From Cavia porcellus (taxonomy: Eukaryota > Chordata > Mammalia > Rodentia > Caviidae), in contig NW_026947493.1 in NCBI RefSeq assembly GCF_034190915.1, positions 43,456,501 through 43,520,500 of the forward strand: a stretch of 64,000 bases of DNA, given 5' to 3'. Below the pieces are notes generated by a model. The model saw only the letters and a program-made list of their open reading frames with translations. It ran no database searches and was not told the DNA's origin. The position numbers were made by a program, and so were the translations under genes. Positions 12,568 to 24,616 of this stretch are shown in pieces. Within the stretch, counting starts at the first letter, position 1. Each line of letters begins with the position of its first letter.

Positions 12568-12656
12568 AAGATTTTTTTTTTATACCAGGGATCAAACTCA
12601 TTACCTCACACCTGACAGGCAGGCGCTTATGCCACTGAGCTATATCCCCAGCTCCA
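12568..12656 (-). mobile_element. ID-like tRNA-derived SINE
   Basis: Minus-strand GGAGCTGGGGATATAGCTCAG head, GCGCCTGCCTGTCAGGTGTG, TTTGATCCCTGGTATA and an A tail. It lies 88 bases beyond the donor of the PPP1R42 exon at 12744, in the intron. Confidence 0.85.
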
Positions 12657-12725
12657 AGATAGTTTTTAAAAGTGATATATTTCATAGATTTTCAAAGAAT
12701 TTCAGTAATAATTTCATTTAAATTA

Positions 12726-12887
<162 letters not shown>

Positions 12888-13004
12888 TTAGCATCAGTGA
12901 CATATATATATTTCCTAGTCTTTGAAAAATTTAAGATTTATCAGTTTAGCTTGCTCTGCTTTTTTATATAAGAAAATTTTAAAATGGAAATTTTGTTTCA
13001 GTGC

Positions 13005-13334
13005 TGTTATGGTTTATATTCACATGTCCCCCTAACACCTCATGCTCTCATAAGTGATTAGTCCACTGATAAATTTATAGCTAAATGTGATTTTGGGAGC
13101 TAAGGCCTGGTTGGAGGAGATGGGTTACTGGCATGGAAAGGTACATCTCCCCCTCCTTCCCTGATCTTTCTCTCTGCTTCCTCCTGTCATGCCCCTTTGT
13201 TATGCTGCCCAACCTTAGAGCCAGCCAGCCATGGAGTGAAACCTCTACAAACTGTGAGCCAAAATAAACTTTTCCTCCTTAAATTGTGTATGTTGAGTAT
13301 TATGTCCCAGCAATGAGAAATTAATGACTCATGC
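13005..13334 (+). mobile_element. MaLR-type solo LTR
   Basis: Starts TGTTATGGTTTATATTCACA and TGTCCCCCTAA as MaLR LTRs do, has the CCAGCCATGGAGTGAAACC block, GAGCCAAAATAAAC polyadenylation signal, and ends near ATGAGAAATTAATGACTCA. In an intron of PPP1R42. No clear 5-bp duplication was resolved. Confidence 0.75.
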
Positions 13335-13758
13335 ATATTTTTTCAATAGAATATTATATCATATACTCTAGTACATGATATAACTTACTTTTTTTTCCTA
13401 TACTTTTTCCACAAGGCCGTTTTCCTTGTCCAGGGTTTAAGATAAATTTAGGGTAAAGAAATGAAGAATCAAAAAGTAAAGAAAAAAATACACCAATAAA
13501 CAAATGATACCACAATGTAGAAATACTACAATTCAAGCAAGTTACCATTTTGTGGTAAATATTGCTATGATTTTACACACATCAGTAAAACAATCTTTGC
13601 TTTTCTAAAGAGGAAACATGACCAACTATGAAAATATATTCAGGTTTTATCTTTATCTTTCTATATAATTTTTTCTTGACAATCCATATGTTCAAAAGCC
13701 ATTTGAAACAATAATTAGCTAATTAGTAAGAATTTTAAGGTTAGCTGATATTGAAAAC
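13335..13758. other. Intronic DNA, nothing recognised
   Basis: AT-rich sequence between the MaLR LTR and the HAL1-like element within the PPP1R42 intron. Its minus-strand 64-codon open stretch has no family features. Confidence 0.5.
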
Positions 13759-13775
13759 AGAAGTATGCAATACAG
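13759..13775 (+). repeat. Target-site duplication, left copy
   Basis: AGAAGTATGCAATACAG, identical to 16871-16887 and immediately outside the element at 13776-16870. Confidence 0.9.
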
Positions 13776-14462
13776 ACTTCTGGGAGAATATGGCAGATAG
13801 ATAGCAGCAGCTTTGGAGGCTCTCTGAGAAACCACACTTAAAATCCAGGAATGGTGTCGGGCAAGAAGTCCTAAACAAGCGGAGATATACTTAGCTGACC
13901 CAGGAGCAAATTAAACTAAGAGAAACCAACTGAAAACGCAATCCCGGTGATATAATAGAAACAGATAAGGTCTCAGCTTGGAAGCTGGAGCCTGCACCAC
14001 TGGAAGCTGCGATTTGAATTTCCTGCAGCTGCTGCTGCGTCTCAATCGGCATGGCAAGGAGAGAGGTGCGAAAGCTCTTAGAGTGGGAAGCGGTGAATGG
14101 AGTTGAGAGCGGGACTGGCCGGGAGCCCTGCATCAACCTGCGGTGAGTGAGCGGATTGGGGACCCTTCCGTAGAGTAGGAGGCTCCGGCAAAGGACATAC
14201 TGGGACTGGGCAGACTAGCCAGAACAGGGCACTGCAATGACTTCAGTCACATATTCCCCTCTCAAATGGGATTAGTGGGGAGTGGCTGGCTTGGGTGACT
14301 CCGCTGACTAAGACCCAGTAAGCTAGCTTAAACCAGGTCCCAGCACCTGGAGGTCCACCCTAGCAGTGAAGCCTTCAGTAGGTTGACCTGGAGGGGTGGG
14401 CCCAGCATAGGCTGCCCAGGTCTGTGTCTCCCTAGTACACTGAAATGGGCAAGAACACCTAG

Positions 14463-15593
14463 ATGGCGCAATTCAAACAAACTGTAACCAACAAAGAAAG
14501 AAACTGGGCCTCCTATATACGCTTGTATAGCAGGAACAAAAAATATGGGAAGAGGCAGCAACAAGAAAGGTCCTTGGCCCCCAATCCTGAGAAACATGCA
14601 ATATCAGACACGGCACCAATAGACATAAAGCGCTATCTCCAGAGCCTCATAGACAAGTTCAGGAATGAAGTTATTAACGACCTGAAGCAAGATATAAGTA
14701 GAATAGTTAGAGAAATGCTAAGCGTCGCCCAAGAAAAAACAGATGGTGGAATGGTAGAATGGAAAAAAAGGGGAGAATTGTTTGATGGAGAAAATAGAGG
14801 AAACAGAATACATGAAGCAAGTTCAAAGAAATTACCAGGAAACTAAAAACTCTATTGAAAACTGGCATAACAGCTTGAAAGAAACTAAGGATAGATTATT
14901 TGAACTGGAGGGCAGATTTGTAATCTGGGAGCATGAAATGAAAAACTTCTTAAAAATAACAAAACAAACACGAACAATACAAAGGCTAGAAGATGATAAG
15001 AGGATCTATAACTTAAGAATTAAGAATGACATAAAAGAAGAAGTAGGGATACAAACAAATGGACTACAAAGGCTATTCACAGAAATAATCTAAGAGAATT
15101 TCCCTAATTTAGCAAATGATAAAGATACTCAGATGTACGAGGCATACAGGACCCCAGCCGCCTACAACCCAAACAGAGCTAAACCCAGGCATATAATAAT
15201 CAAAATTCCAGAAATCCAATATAAGAACAGAATATTAGAAGCCATCAGAGACAAGAAACAGATCACTTACAAGGGAACACCCATCAGAATTACAGCAGAC
15301 TTCTCGGCACAAACCATCAAATCACGAAGAGCGTGGGGGGAAATAATTCAAGCTTTGAAAGATAATAACCTCCAGCCAAGATTGATATATCCGCACAACT
15401 GTCCCTAGAAATTGATGAAAAAACAAGGTGCTTCCAGGATAAAGAGGAATTAGGGGAATTTGCAACCCACCAATTCAACTCTACAGAGAATACTGCAGGA
15501 TATTCTAAAAAAGGAAAATATCAAGATTCCAGAAATAGTGGCAGAGAGGCCACAATGAATAAAGCAGAAAGAGAAATGAAGAAGACAAACTGA
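14463..15593 (+). pseudogene. ORF1 of the HAL1-like element, broken
   Basis: The ATG at 14463 opens a frame (MAQFKQTVTNKERNWASYIR...) directly after a TAG. Homology to the ORF1 at 887-1986 is clear through QRNYQETKNSIENWHNSLKE, EDDKRIYNLRIKN, EAYRTPAAYNPNRAKPRHII and RAWGEIIQALKDNNLQPRLI. Damage: a frameshift near 14800, an in-frame stop at about 15091, and a frameshift near 15395. It encodes the RNA-binding ORF1 protein in intact relatives; this copy cannot make it. Confidence 0.85.
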
Positions 15594-16858
15594 CAACAAA
15601 TGACAGAAAAAGAGCTCAACAGAAATGAGGCAGAGAAGATCGGAAGGTAGGAACAGCTATTTTGGAGAAAACAAGACATCATAATAGCTAGTGCTGATTT
15701 AGTATCATCTTGTTTTGAAGTCCCATCAAACTTGTATTCTTCTGTCTCCATTGGTCTTAAAAGGTTGTATCTTGTTGGATTTTTTTATATATGATAATAT
15801 AAGCAAAAAATTTTATAGACAAGGAGATTATACAGAAACCATTGGTCATTTTCTGTTAATTGGTTCTAAATACCCTGTAATAATGTCATTTTCTTGCATG
15901 GTTTTATAGTGTCTTGATATGTTTGGTACTACAGTATATGAAGTTATACTCAAAGATTTCAAGGAAATAGACACTATGGTAACTATTTTTATGTCAGGAT
16001 ATCTTGTGGTGAAACACTATTTTGCTTAAATAGTTATGTTTTGACCTGCGCTATTCTGTTTTATGCCCTCTTTTATCTCAATCCCCCTTTTTAAAAAATT
16101 ATTTACTTTTTTATTTTTATCTTTTTAATTAAGGGAAAAATAAATAAAAAATAGCAGGATATATTATAGTAACCTACTTTGATTTCCTATTAACTTGATT
16201 TGAAATCCTGTACTGCCCTCACTATCTTGTTTTGACTGATTTTCCCCTATTCTGCTTTGCTTGATAGTACCAAGTTTGAAAGTATAGGCAACAACTGTGA
16301 AGACAATAAGATTCATTATGAGGCCCTTTCTGGTTGACTATTATCTTCTTTTAAAGTCCTGTAATGTCTTCAATGCTTTGGTTTTATTCTTTACTGTTTT
16401 GTTCAATTTTATTATAACTGGCAATTCTTCTTAAAATAGCAAGAGGCAGTATGGTAACCATTGTTGATCACCTTGTATTTTGTTTTTACATTATCTATTA
16501 TGTCCATCCTTTTGATTTGACTGACTCTGTTCTGATATGTCGCAATTTGGTTTTACTCTCTTCAAAAAAGTATAAGAACTGTGGGAGTAATAAAACTCAA
16601 AATGTGTAATTGTCATTGTACAAAAGAAAAGAAAAGAAAGTGCTCTAAAGGTTATATGCATATATGTTTAAGTGTATAAGATAACCATATTACTGAGTTT
16701 TTTTGGATCATTGAACAAAACTGTTTGCACTCTCACTGTTTGAAAGTCCACTTTATATGCTTTAATTTTGTAACTTGAACAACTACTTCTAAGATGAGAA
16801 TATGTAATCTTTTAACTAATGATTTCTTACTGTTTATTTTTTAAATTTTGTATTACTT
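15594..16858 (+). repeat. L1/HAL1 3' UTR built of degenerate ~135-190 bp tandem units
   Basis: About six related units each carry AAGA..ATTATGGTAAC..TTGAT..TTGTTTTGAAATCC..GTAATG..TTTTGTTTTGATT-like order. Anchor points (TATGGTAAC or its variants) lie near 15680, 15830, 15975, 16165, 16315 and 16452. The last 300 bases (16555-16858) are a distinct 3' terminal module (AAGAACTGTGGGAGTAATAA ... TTCTTACTGTTTATTTTTTA) found again at 16965-17300 and, inverted, at 34380-34690. Confidence 0.65.
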
Positions 16859-16870
16859 GTAAAAAAAAAA

Positions 16871-16887
16871 AGAAGTATGCAATACAG
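16871..16887 (+). repeat. Target-site duplication, right copy
   Basis: AGAAGTATGCAATACAG, immediately after the A tail; identical to 13759-13775. Confidence 0.9.
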
Positions 16888-16952
16888 CAGTGTAAACTCA
16901 GACTCACCTTAAAAATCTGAGGCTGAAAAAAATCGTAAAAATACCATTTTGG

Positions 16953-17312
16953 AAAAAAAAAGTTATAAGAACTGTGGGAGTAATAAAACCCAAAAAGTGT
17001 AATTGTTATTGTAAAAAAGAGAGGAAAAGAAAGTGGTCTAAAGGAGATAACTGCATGTATATTTAAGTGTGTAGGATAGAAAACCATATTACTGAGTTTT
17101 TGTTGGATCATCAAACAGAACTGTCTGCAATTTCACTGTATGAATGTCCACTTTGTATGCTTTAATTTTGTAATTTGGACAATTGCTTCTAAGATGACAG
17201 TATGTCATCTATTAACTAGTGATTTCTTACTGTTTATTTTTTTTTCCTTGAAATTCTGTATGACTTGTACCCTTTTACTGCTTTTTTTTTCTTTCTCTTT
17301 AAATAAAAAAAA
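16953..17312 (+). mobile_element. 5'-truncated L1 3' terminal module
   Basis: Close copy of 16555-16870 (AAGAACTGTGGGAGTAATAA ... TTCTTACTGTTTATTTTT, then a T-rich ending and AAATAAAAAAAA). The words AATACCATTTTGG occur on both sides (about 16940-16952 and 17311-17323), which fits its own target-site duplication. Confidence 0.75.
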
Positions 17313-17323
17313 TACCATTTTGG

Positions 17324-17410
17324 GGGGCTGGGGATTTAGCTCAGTGGCATAAGCGCCTGTCTGGCAAGCGTGAGGTCATGAGTTCGATCCCTGGTACTGG
17401 GGGAAAAAAA
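17324..17410 (+). mobile_element. ID-like tRNA-derived SINE
   Basis: Plus-strand GGGGCTGGGGATTTAGCTCA head, TAAGCGCCTGTCTGGCAAGC, GAGTTCGATCCCTGGTACTG (good box B) and A tail. It abuts the truncated L1 copy. Confidence 0.9.
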
Positions 17411-17430
17411 AATCATAAAAAATCTGAGGC

Positions 17431-17760
17431 TGGCCCCAGGGGGAGACCCACCCAGCATCTCCTGAAATCGCCATGTTGGAACTTAGGGTACTAGGAAACC
17501 AAGCAACCAGCCCATCTGCCTGGTAATCATTCATGGCTGTGGCAAGTGGCGGCCATCTCAGGGGGAGAGCACCCAGCATCTCCTGAGATCCATGCCATGT
17601 TGGAACCTAGGACGCTGGGAAACCAAGCAACCAGCCCACCTCCCTGGTAAGCAGCTCTGAGCCTACCTACACTCTGGCTGAGAGTCAAACATCGCACTCC
17701 ATCCCCCATTAGCAAATGGGAGCCAGAGGTCTGAGCATCTCTTGGGAAGTTGACCATAAG
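17431..17760 (+). repeat. Two ~130-bp tandem monomers heading a mini L1-derived element
   Basis: The segment GGGGGAGACCCACCCAGCAT ... ACCAAGCAACCAGCCCATCT (17431-17525) recurs as 17562-17650 with modest divergence (CACCCAGCATCTCCTGAGAT ... ACCAAGCAACCAGCCCACCT). Together with 17761-18092 it forms a short element; see findings. Confidence 0.75.
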
Positions 17761-18092
17761 CAATACAGCAAATAGGAGGGATTTCTTTCTACCATCTCTT
17801 TAAGGGCAAATATTGTTATCACTGTTTTGCTTTTTTCTAATTAATTATATTTCTCTATCTAATATTCTGTTTTGATAAGTTCTATAATGTTCTGTATTTG
17901 ATTTGATTTTGCTATGCCTGATTGAAAGAACAACTATTGTGAAGATTAAGATATATACTATGGCACCTATTACTGTTATCCCAGTAACCTGTTGTGACAT
18001 TCTGTACTAGTTTCACTGCACTGTTTCAATTGGCTATGTTCTGTTGTATTTTACTACCTTCAAAATAATATTTTAAAAAGACAGTAATTTAA
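17761..18092 (+). mobile_element. L1-type 3' UTR unit and A tail of the mini element
   Basis: Has the 3' UTR unit pattern (ACAACTATTGTGAAGATTAA, ACTATGGCACC, TTGTGACATTCTG, CTGTTGTATTTTAC) and ends in ATTTAAAAAAAA. It follows the monomer pair with neither ORF1 nor ORF2 between. TCTGAGGCTG occurs at both borders (17424 and about 18098). Confidence 0.6.
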
Positions 18093-18109
18093 AAAAAATC
18101 TGAGGCTGA

Positions 18110-19332
<1,223 letters not shown>

Positions 19333-19529
19333 CTAAATAGACTTCCTGAAAATGGCATGGAATAAGAATTTAATAACAAAATTACTGAGCTGTTTGAAAA
19401 CTCAGAATATTGAGTTTATATTTGAAACTATGAAAAGTTTATTTGAATAATAAATAATTTAGTCTAAGAAGCACATTTTTTTTAAAGTGAAAGAATTGTT
19501 ATCCTCACTAAACTATCTACAAGTGTTTC

Positions 19530-19622
19530 TTATTTGTTAGGGTACAGAAGAATCACCTAGACTATAGGTTTAAAAATGAAGATTTCTGAGTCTAACTCTT
19601 GGAGATTTTGATTTGGCTAGCT
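19530..19622 (+). repeat. MER5A-like hAT fragment
   Basis: AGAAGAATCACCTAGACTAT and GATTTCTGAGTCTAACTC follow the MER5A order (AGAATCACCTGG ... TTTCTGATTCAG). Confidence 0.45.
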
Positions 19623-19683
19623 ATGTTGGAACCCAGTAAGTTGCCTTTTTAGTAAGCATTTCCCACCCAATCCTGAGGCCATC

Positions 19684-19811
19684 GGCCACTTTCTTTTTTT
19701 TTTTTGTCTTTTTCGTTTTCATCGGTACCAGGATCGAACTCACGACTGCCTGCTTACAAGGCAGGCGCTTATGCCACTGAGCTAAATCCCCAGCCCTGCT
19801 GGCCACTTTCT
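19684..19811 (-). mobile_element. ID-like SINE with 11-bp target-site duplication
   Basis: The minus-strand head GGGCTGGGGATTTAGCTCAG is intact, with box B TTCGATCCTGG and the tail junction GGTACCGATGAAAACGAAAA. Flanked by GGCCACTTTCT at 19684-19694 and 19801-19811. Young-looking copy; the PPP1R42 exon is at 19174-19312. Confidence 0.93.
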
Positions 19812-19884
19812 AAGAAGCATAGAAGGTACTTCTGTTGGAGGCCACTACAAAGCAGCACTGAGCAGGATTTAAAATTAATTAAAA

Positions 19885-20215
19885 CCAAGGAGCCTGTTTG
19901 GGTAGTTCAATGGCTCCTTACAAAGGAAAACCTAACTCAATTATACAAATTAGTTGAAGAACAATCGCAGCTAGGACATTTAGAAAGCTCAGTTAGCCCT
20001 TGGAATACTGTCTTTTATTCCAAAAACATCAGGCAAATGGAGGTTGTTACAAGATTTAAAAGCTGTAAATGCCTGCTTATTTCCTATGGGGGTGTTGTAG
20101 CCAGGACTGCCAGATCCAACTGCAGTTCCCAGAGACTGGCCTCTCATCATAATTGATTTAAAAGATTGCTCTTTTAACATTCCTGTTTTTCCCACAGATA
20201 GACTTTATTTTGCCT
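19885..20215 (+). pseudogene. pol: ERV pol (reverse transcriptase, N-terminal part), broken
   Basis: The frame reads [20 protein letters not shown], then [13 protein letters not shown], corresponding to the start of a class II ERV reverse transcriptase (fingers region). Stops and frameshifts interrupt it and the catalytic YxDD box is not present. Confidence 0.7.
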
Positions 20216-20499
20216 TTTCCATGCTTAGTTTAAACTTTAAAGGACTAATACAGCTCAATAACATGGAAGCGAGGTTATGCTTATGTCTTAACAGGTGAAA
20301 GATCCCACAAGAAATATACAGCATTGGTGGGAGACACAACCAATGCTGAAGACAGCCTTATGTGACAACTCAGCCAACCTGGGCCACAGAGACCTGCCTT
20401 TCAGCCAGAAAATCAACCACCAGCTCCACTGAGAGACCAGAAGAGAGGACAAATGATCCATTAGAATGACATCCAAGCAACAATTCATGAGGCTAAAAA

Positions 20500-21062
20500 T
20501 ACAGTTACCAGAAGGGTAATTTAACCAACCTCTGAAAATCTTTTGGTTGCCTTAATAGCTCTGTTGACAGTATCTGTATATATGACACCTGTCTATGGAG
20601 TGGAGTAATGGATTTATGTCCCTGATCTACCATTACCTAGATCCATTACTTGGGCAAATTCTCCACCAGAGATTTATCATGAACCAGATATGATTGGTCC
20701 TAAGTATCATTATAAGGCCACCCATTTCTGTATAACTCCCTAGCCTTATAACAAACCTATGCATCCTTGGGAGACTATAAAGAAACATATCCATCAAAAT
20801 GTTGCTATGGATAGTGACACTCTCCAGAAGGAGGTGTTGTCAATGTCCCAACAAACCAAAAATTTGACAAATTCAAGATTGGGACAAATTTTCTGATGCT
20901 TTAGATCAATTAAATCCATTCAATTATCTGAAGGCACATTTCTGGCTTTATGTTGGTATACTTGGAGGAATCTGTGTGTTTCTCTGTATTCTATTCATAG
21001 TCTGTCGAAGAGGAGCCAAGATGGGCCAACTCCTAGACCACATTCAACCATGACTTATCCTG
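20500..21062 (+). pseudogene. env: ERV env remnant
   Basis: Decayed env-like sequence whose end codes for a hydrophobic segment followed by a short basic tail (about 20930-21050), as expected for a transmembrane anchor before the polypurine tract. Multiple frame breaks. Confidence 0.5.
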
Positions 21063-21094
21063 ATCCAGCTGTTGTTACAAAAACAAAAAGGAGA

Positions 21095-21690
21095 TGTTGG
21101 AGACCACTATGAAGTGACTCTGAGCAGGATTTAAAATTAACTAATTGGCTATGTTTATCTGTGAGTCTGTCCTAGGCCTAGGCCTTTGCCTGGCGATGGG
21201 AGCTGATTCATCGTAAGTGAATCTCTGTGAATCACTGGTCCTGGCTGAGGTGTGTAGTGGCCTGTGAGGCCAGAGATACTGCAAAAGGCAAGATAAAACC
21301 ACAGCTGCAGACACTTGGCTCAAACATCAATTAAATAGACAGAGACTGCAGCTGCAGGAATTACACCTACTGTCTAACTCCTACCATGTCTTCATGATAA
21401 GACAGTTCTACTGAATTGACTTGATTCATTACTTGGAAATGTCCTTGAAGTGACTCCCAAGGTCTTGCTCATTGCTTGTGCTTTCCTCAGTTTCCCTGAC
21501 CCTTGTTGTTGGATCTAATAAAAATGGGCAGTCCAGAGAAGTCTTTATCTTAGCCCTCAGAGTCTCGAGCTCAGCTAAAGGATTTTGACCCTCCTGGAGC
21601 CCTAAAATCATAGCATTTGTCTCATTTTATTTAAGCCTTCACCATACACTCTTTTGGGAGATTGAGGATCTAGGTCAGGACCCACAATAC
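21095..21690 (+). mobile_element. 3' LTR of the class II-like ERV
   Basis: Begins TGTTGGAGACCACTATGAAG right after the polypurine tract; AAGGCAAGATAAAACC may hold the TATA-type element and TCTAATAAAAATGG (about 21515) the polyadenylation signal. The end is set only roughly. Confidence 0.6.
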
Positions 21691-22160
21691 TCCAATCTGA
21701 GTAACATGTATTTATAGTCTTCATTATAATATATATTATAATTATTTTAGACTTAAAGGCCTTTTTACAATCAAATCTATATCAAAATTATTCATTCTGT
21801 GACCTGGACCTTTTGAGATCTGTTATTCCAAAGAGCACAAAAGTTTTCTGGGATCCATGGATTGTTTTCAACAGTTGAGCCTACATGAAGATGTTTTAGG
21901 TGACCTGATAAGCCCATAATACAACTTACTCCCCCCCAAAGTATACTATATTTAATAAAGCAAAAATTGTTGAGAATTATATATGAAAGTATACATTTCA
22001 TATGAAATAAATGTAAGGAAATAAAAATTGAGGCCTGTTCTATAGAATATATCTGAGATTCATTACTTTTACAGCTTAATCCCCAAAATGGAAGTGTCTG
22101 CCTGCACAAAAACATACACTATAATGATGATAAGCAGTTGACTTTACTCAAATGTACTTA

Positions 22161-22328
<168 letters not shown>

Positions 22329-22512
22329 CTAAAAGAAAAACAACAGGTTATACTTAATTCCTCTTGGAAACATTTTAAAAAAGTTTTCCAGTTGAGTGTT
22401 CTACAAATTTTCTTAAGCTTAATATAAAAGGAAACAATCATATTAATATAATATAAAAATTATTTGATATAATGGATCAAGAAACAAAGTCCAGTGGTAT
22501 TCTGTACATAAG

Positions 22513-22679
22513 AAACAAATTTAGCCAGACATAGTGGTACATGTCTGTAATCCCAGCATGCAGGAGGCTGAGCCTGGAGGATCTAGGCAAGTTTGAGGCT
22601 AGCTTCAGCTACATAGGAAGCTCAAGACAAAACCTGATCTACATCGCAAGACTGTGTCTCAAAAAACAAAACATACAAA
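22513..22679 (+). mobile_element. B1-like SINE
   Basis: GCCAGACATAGTGGTACATG, TGTAATCCCAGCATGCAGGA, and an AAGACTGTGTCTCAAAAAAC end. It merges into the CA repeat that follows. Confidence 0.85.
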
Positions 22680-22680
22680 T

Positions 22681-22712
<32 letters not shown>
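22681..22712 (+). repeat. (CA)n microsatellite
   Basis: About 15 perfect CA dinucleotides in the tail of the preceding B1. Confidence 0.95.
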
Positions 22713-22714
<2 letters not shown>

Positions 22715-22757
22715 CAAAACAAAATAAGAAACACATTTGTCTTGGTATTAATTTACT

Positions 22758-22841
22758 AGGCTGGAATATAGCTCATGGCACAAGCACCTGCCTGGCAAGC
22801 GTGATGTCCTTGATACAAAAAAAAAAAAAAAAAAAAAAAAA
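22758..22841 (+). mobile_element. ID-like SINE, 5'-worn, long A tail
   Basis: GGCTGGAATATAGCTCATGG, CACAAGCACCTGCCTGGCAA, and a tail of 25 A. Box B is degenerate. Confidence 0.8.
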
Positions 22842-22867
22842 GACAAGGGAATTAACCTAAGAAAGTG

Positions 22868-24015
22868 AAAGACTTTACAATGAAAACTACAGTACTCTGA
22901 AAAAAAGACATCAAAAAGGACATCAGAAAATGGAAAGATATCCCATTTCTGGTTAGGCAGAACCTATGTAGTCAAAATGGTTACACTTCCAAAACTGATA
23001 CACAGATTCAACATAGTTCTAGTCAAAATTCCAAACGAATACTTTATGGAACTAGAGAAGACAGTCCTAACTTTCATATGGAACCAGAAGAGACCAGAAT
23101 AGCAAAAGCAGTCCTGGGTAAAGAGCAAGGTGGGAGGCATCACAATTCCATACTTGAAGTTGTATTACAGACTTACTGTAAAAAGAGTACAGTACTGGCA
23201 CAAAACAGACATGAGGCCTGGCAGTGGTGGTGTGTGCCTATAATCCCAGCACCCAGGAGGCTGAGGTGGGATAAATTGTGTTGAGTTCAAGGCTAACCTG
23301 GGCTACATAGTGAGTTCAAGCCCAGCTGGAACTACAAAAAAAAAAAAAAAGCAAAAACAACCAGACATGAGGATCAATGAATTAAACAGAAAATGCAGAA
23401 ACAACCTCAAACACATTGAACTATTTGATGTTTGACAGAAGGACCAGAAACATACACTAGAGGAAACATAGCCTCTTTAATAAGTGGCATTGGGAAAACT
23501 CTGTCCACATGCATAGATATATCCTAGACTTACATCTCTCACCACGTATTAAACAATCAAAATGGATCAAAGAATCAAATGTTAAAACAAAAATTTAACC
23601 TGCTGAAAGATAAAATAGGTTAAACTTGAAGTCATAGGCATTGGCAAAGACTTTTTTAAGAGAATCCTGGTTACAGAGGAAATAGTTCCAGGAATCAACA
23701 AATGAAAACCTTCTGCATAGCAAAAGAAACAACCGAATGAAAAGACAGCCTACAGAATGGGAAAAACATATATTACAAACATTTACTAGTAAAAAATAAA
23801 AATTATTTGTCTAAGCATATCAAAATAAGACTATAATGATTACAAAATAGGTTGTGGATTTAACATTCTATAATTCTGTGATTAAAGTTGTTATTTCCCA
23901 GTGCAAGAAATTTTCCTTGACAACAATTACAGATACAATCTCAGCTATTCCAGAGACTGAGTCAGGAAGTTTGCAACTTCCAGGCCAGCATGAACAATTT
24001 AGCAAGACTGTGTTT
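22868..24015 (+). mobile_element. L1 ORF2 3'-half fragment (plus), with B1 inside
   Basis: Sequence corresponding to the L1 ORF2 C-terminal region (AAAATGGTTACACTTCCAAA, GGCATTGGGAAAACTCTGTC, AAGAAACAACCGAATGAAAA). Full of stops. A B1 at 23212-23351 interrupts it. Confidence 0.8.
23212..23351 (+). mobile_element. B1-like SINE
   Basis: GGCCTGGCAGTGGTGGTGTG, TATAATCCCAGCACCCAGGA, AACCTGGGCTACATAGTGAG, then an A13 tail; carries the internal GTGAGTTCAAG duplication characteristic of the B1 copies in this window. Confidence 0.88.
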
Positions 24016-24063
24016 AAAAGAAATAAAAAGATTGTATAAGCACTGAGTTCATTGTGCACTATA

Positions 24064-24140
24064 CAAGGAAAGAGAGAGAGAAAGGAGAAACAGAGGGAGA
24101 GGCAGAGAGAGAGGGGGAAAGAGAAAAAGAAGAAAGAGAC
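24064..24140 (+). repeat. GA-rich low-complexity tract
   Basis: Purine stretch of GAGAGA/GGAGAAA units. Confidence 0.9.
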
Positions 24141-24520
24141 TTCCTAATGGATAGTTTTGTCTGAGGCATTGGTATCATTCAATAAATAGTTTAAGAACTT
24201 AATGTTTTAGGCATTATATTGGATGAAGGGGTTTACAATAATGTGATGATTCTTTGCCCTTACCTATTTTTGAGAAATTTCTCTTACCTATAGTATAACA
24301 TTTACTGGAGCAAAAAGATACACAAATGTAACTTGTCTCACAACTGACCCAATATACCATCTACTTACATAACCAATTAAGTTGTGTGCAAAAAAGATCT
24401 CACCCTTTGACCATCTTTTAGGATTGGGGTGGTCCTGAGCCTTAAATATATTAAGGTCACACTCTATTACTGAACTATACCCCAGCTCTAGTGTTGAACT
24501 TTTGAGTTATGGTACTAATA

Positions 24521-24616
24521 CACACACACACACACACACACCTCAAACTCACAACAATCCTTCTGCCATAGTCTTCTGAGTGCTGAGATTATAGGTGCAC
24601 CATCATGCTCAGCATA
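24521..24616 (-). mobile_element. (CA)10 joined to B1-like fragment
   Basis: CACACA at 24521-24540 followed by CCTCAAACTCACAACAATCC and ATTATAGGTGCACCATCATG, the reverse of the B1 5' half. Confidence 0.75.

Larger units (their letters stand above)
13776..16870 (+). mobile_element. HAL1-like (ORF2-less) L1, complete with target-site duplications
   Basis: A 3,095-base element bounded by identical 17-bp duplications (13759-13775, 16871-16887). Order: 5' UTR (13776-14462), broken ORF1 (14463-15593), 3' UTR (15594 onward) and an A tail (16859-16870). There is no endonuclease or reverse-transcriptase region between ORF1 and 3' UTR. Since the duplications border this exact structure, it was inserted in this form and ORF2 was not lost afterwards. 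That is the definition of HAL1 (half-LINE) elements, known from other mammals to be mobilised by full L1 machinery. Confidence 0.88.
19833..21690 (+). mobile_element. Deleted class II-like endogenous retrovirus
   Basis: An LTR start (TGTTGGAGGCCACTACAAAG, 19833 onward, about 50 bases) is joined directly to reverse-transcriptase sequence, so most of the 5' LTR, gag and protease are missing. Next come a jump to env-like sequence (about 20250-21060), a polypurine tract (AAAAACAAAAAGGAGA) and a longer LTR from 21095. No full reading frame remains. The class II (betaretrovirus/IAP-like) call rests on the RT pattern. Confidence 0.75.

Noticed and set aside
22441..22500. Extra PPP1R42 exon near 22253-22441
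   Set aside because: The open frame there only continues upstream of the real acceptor at 22329-22330.
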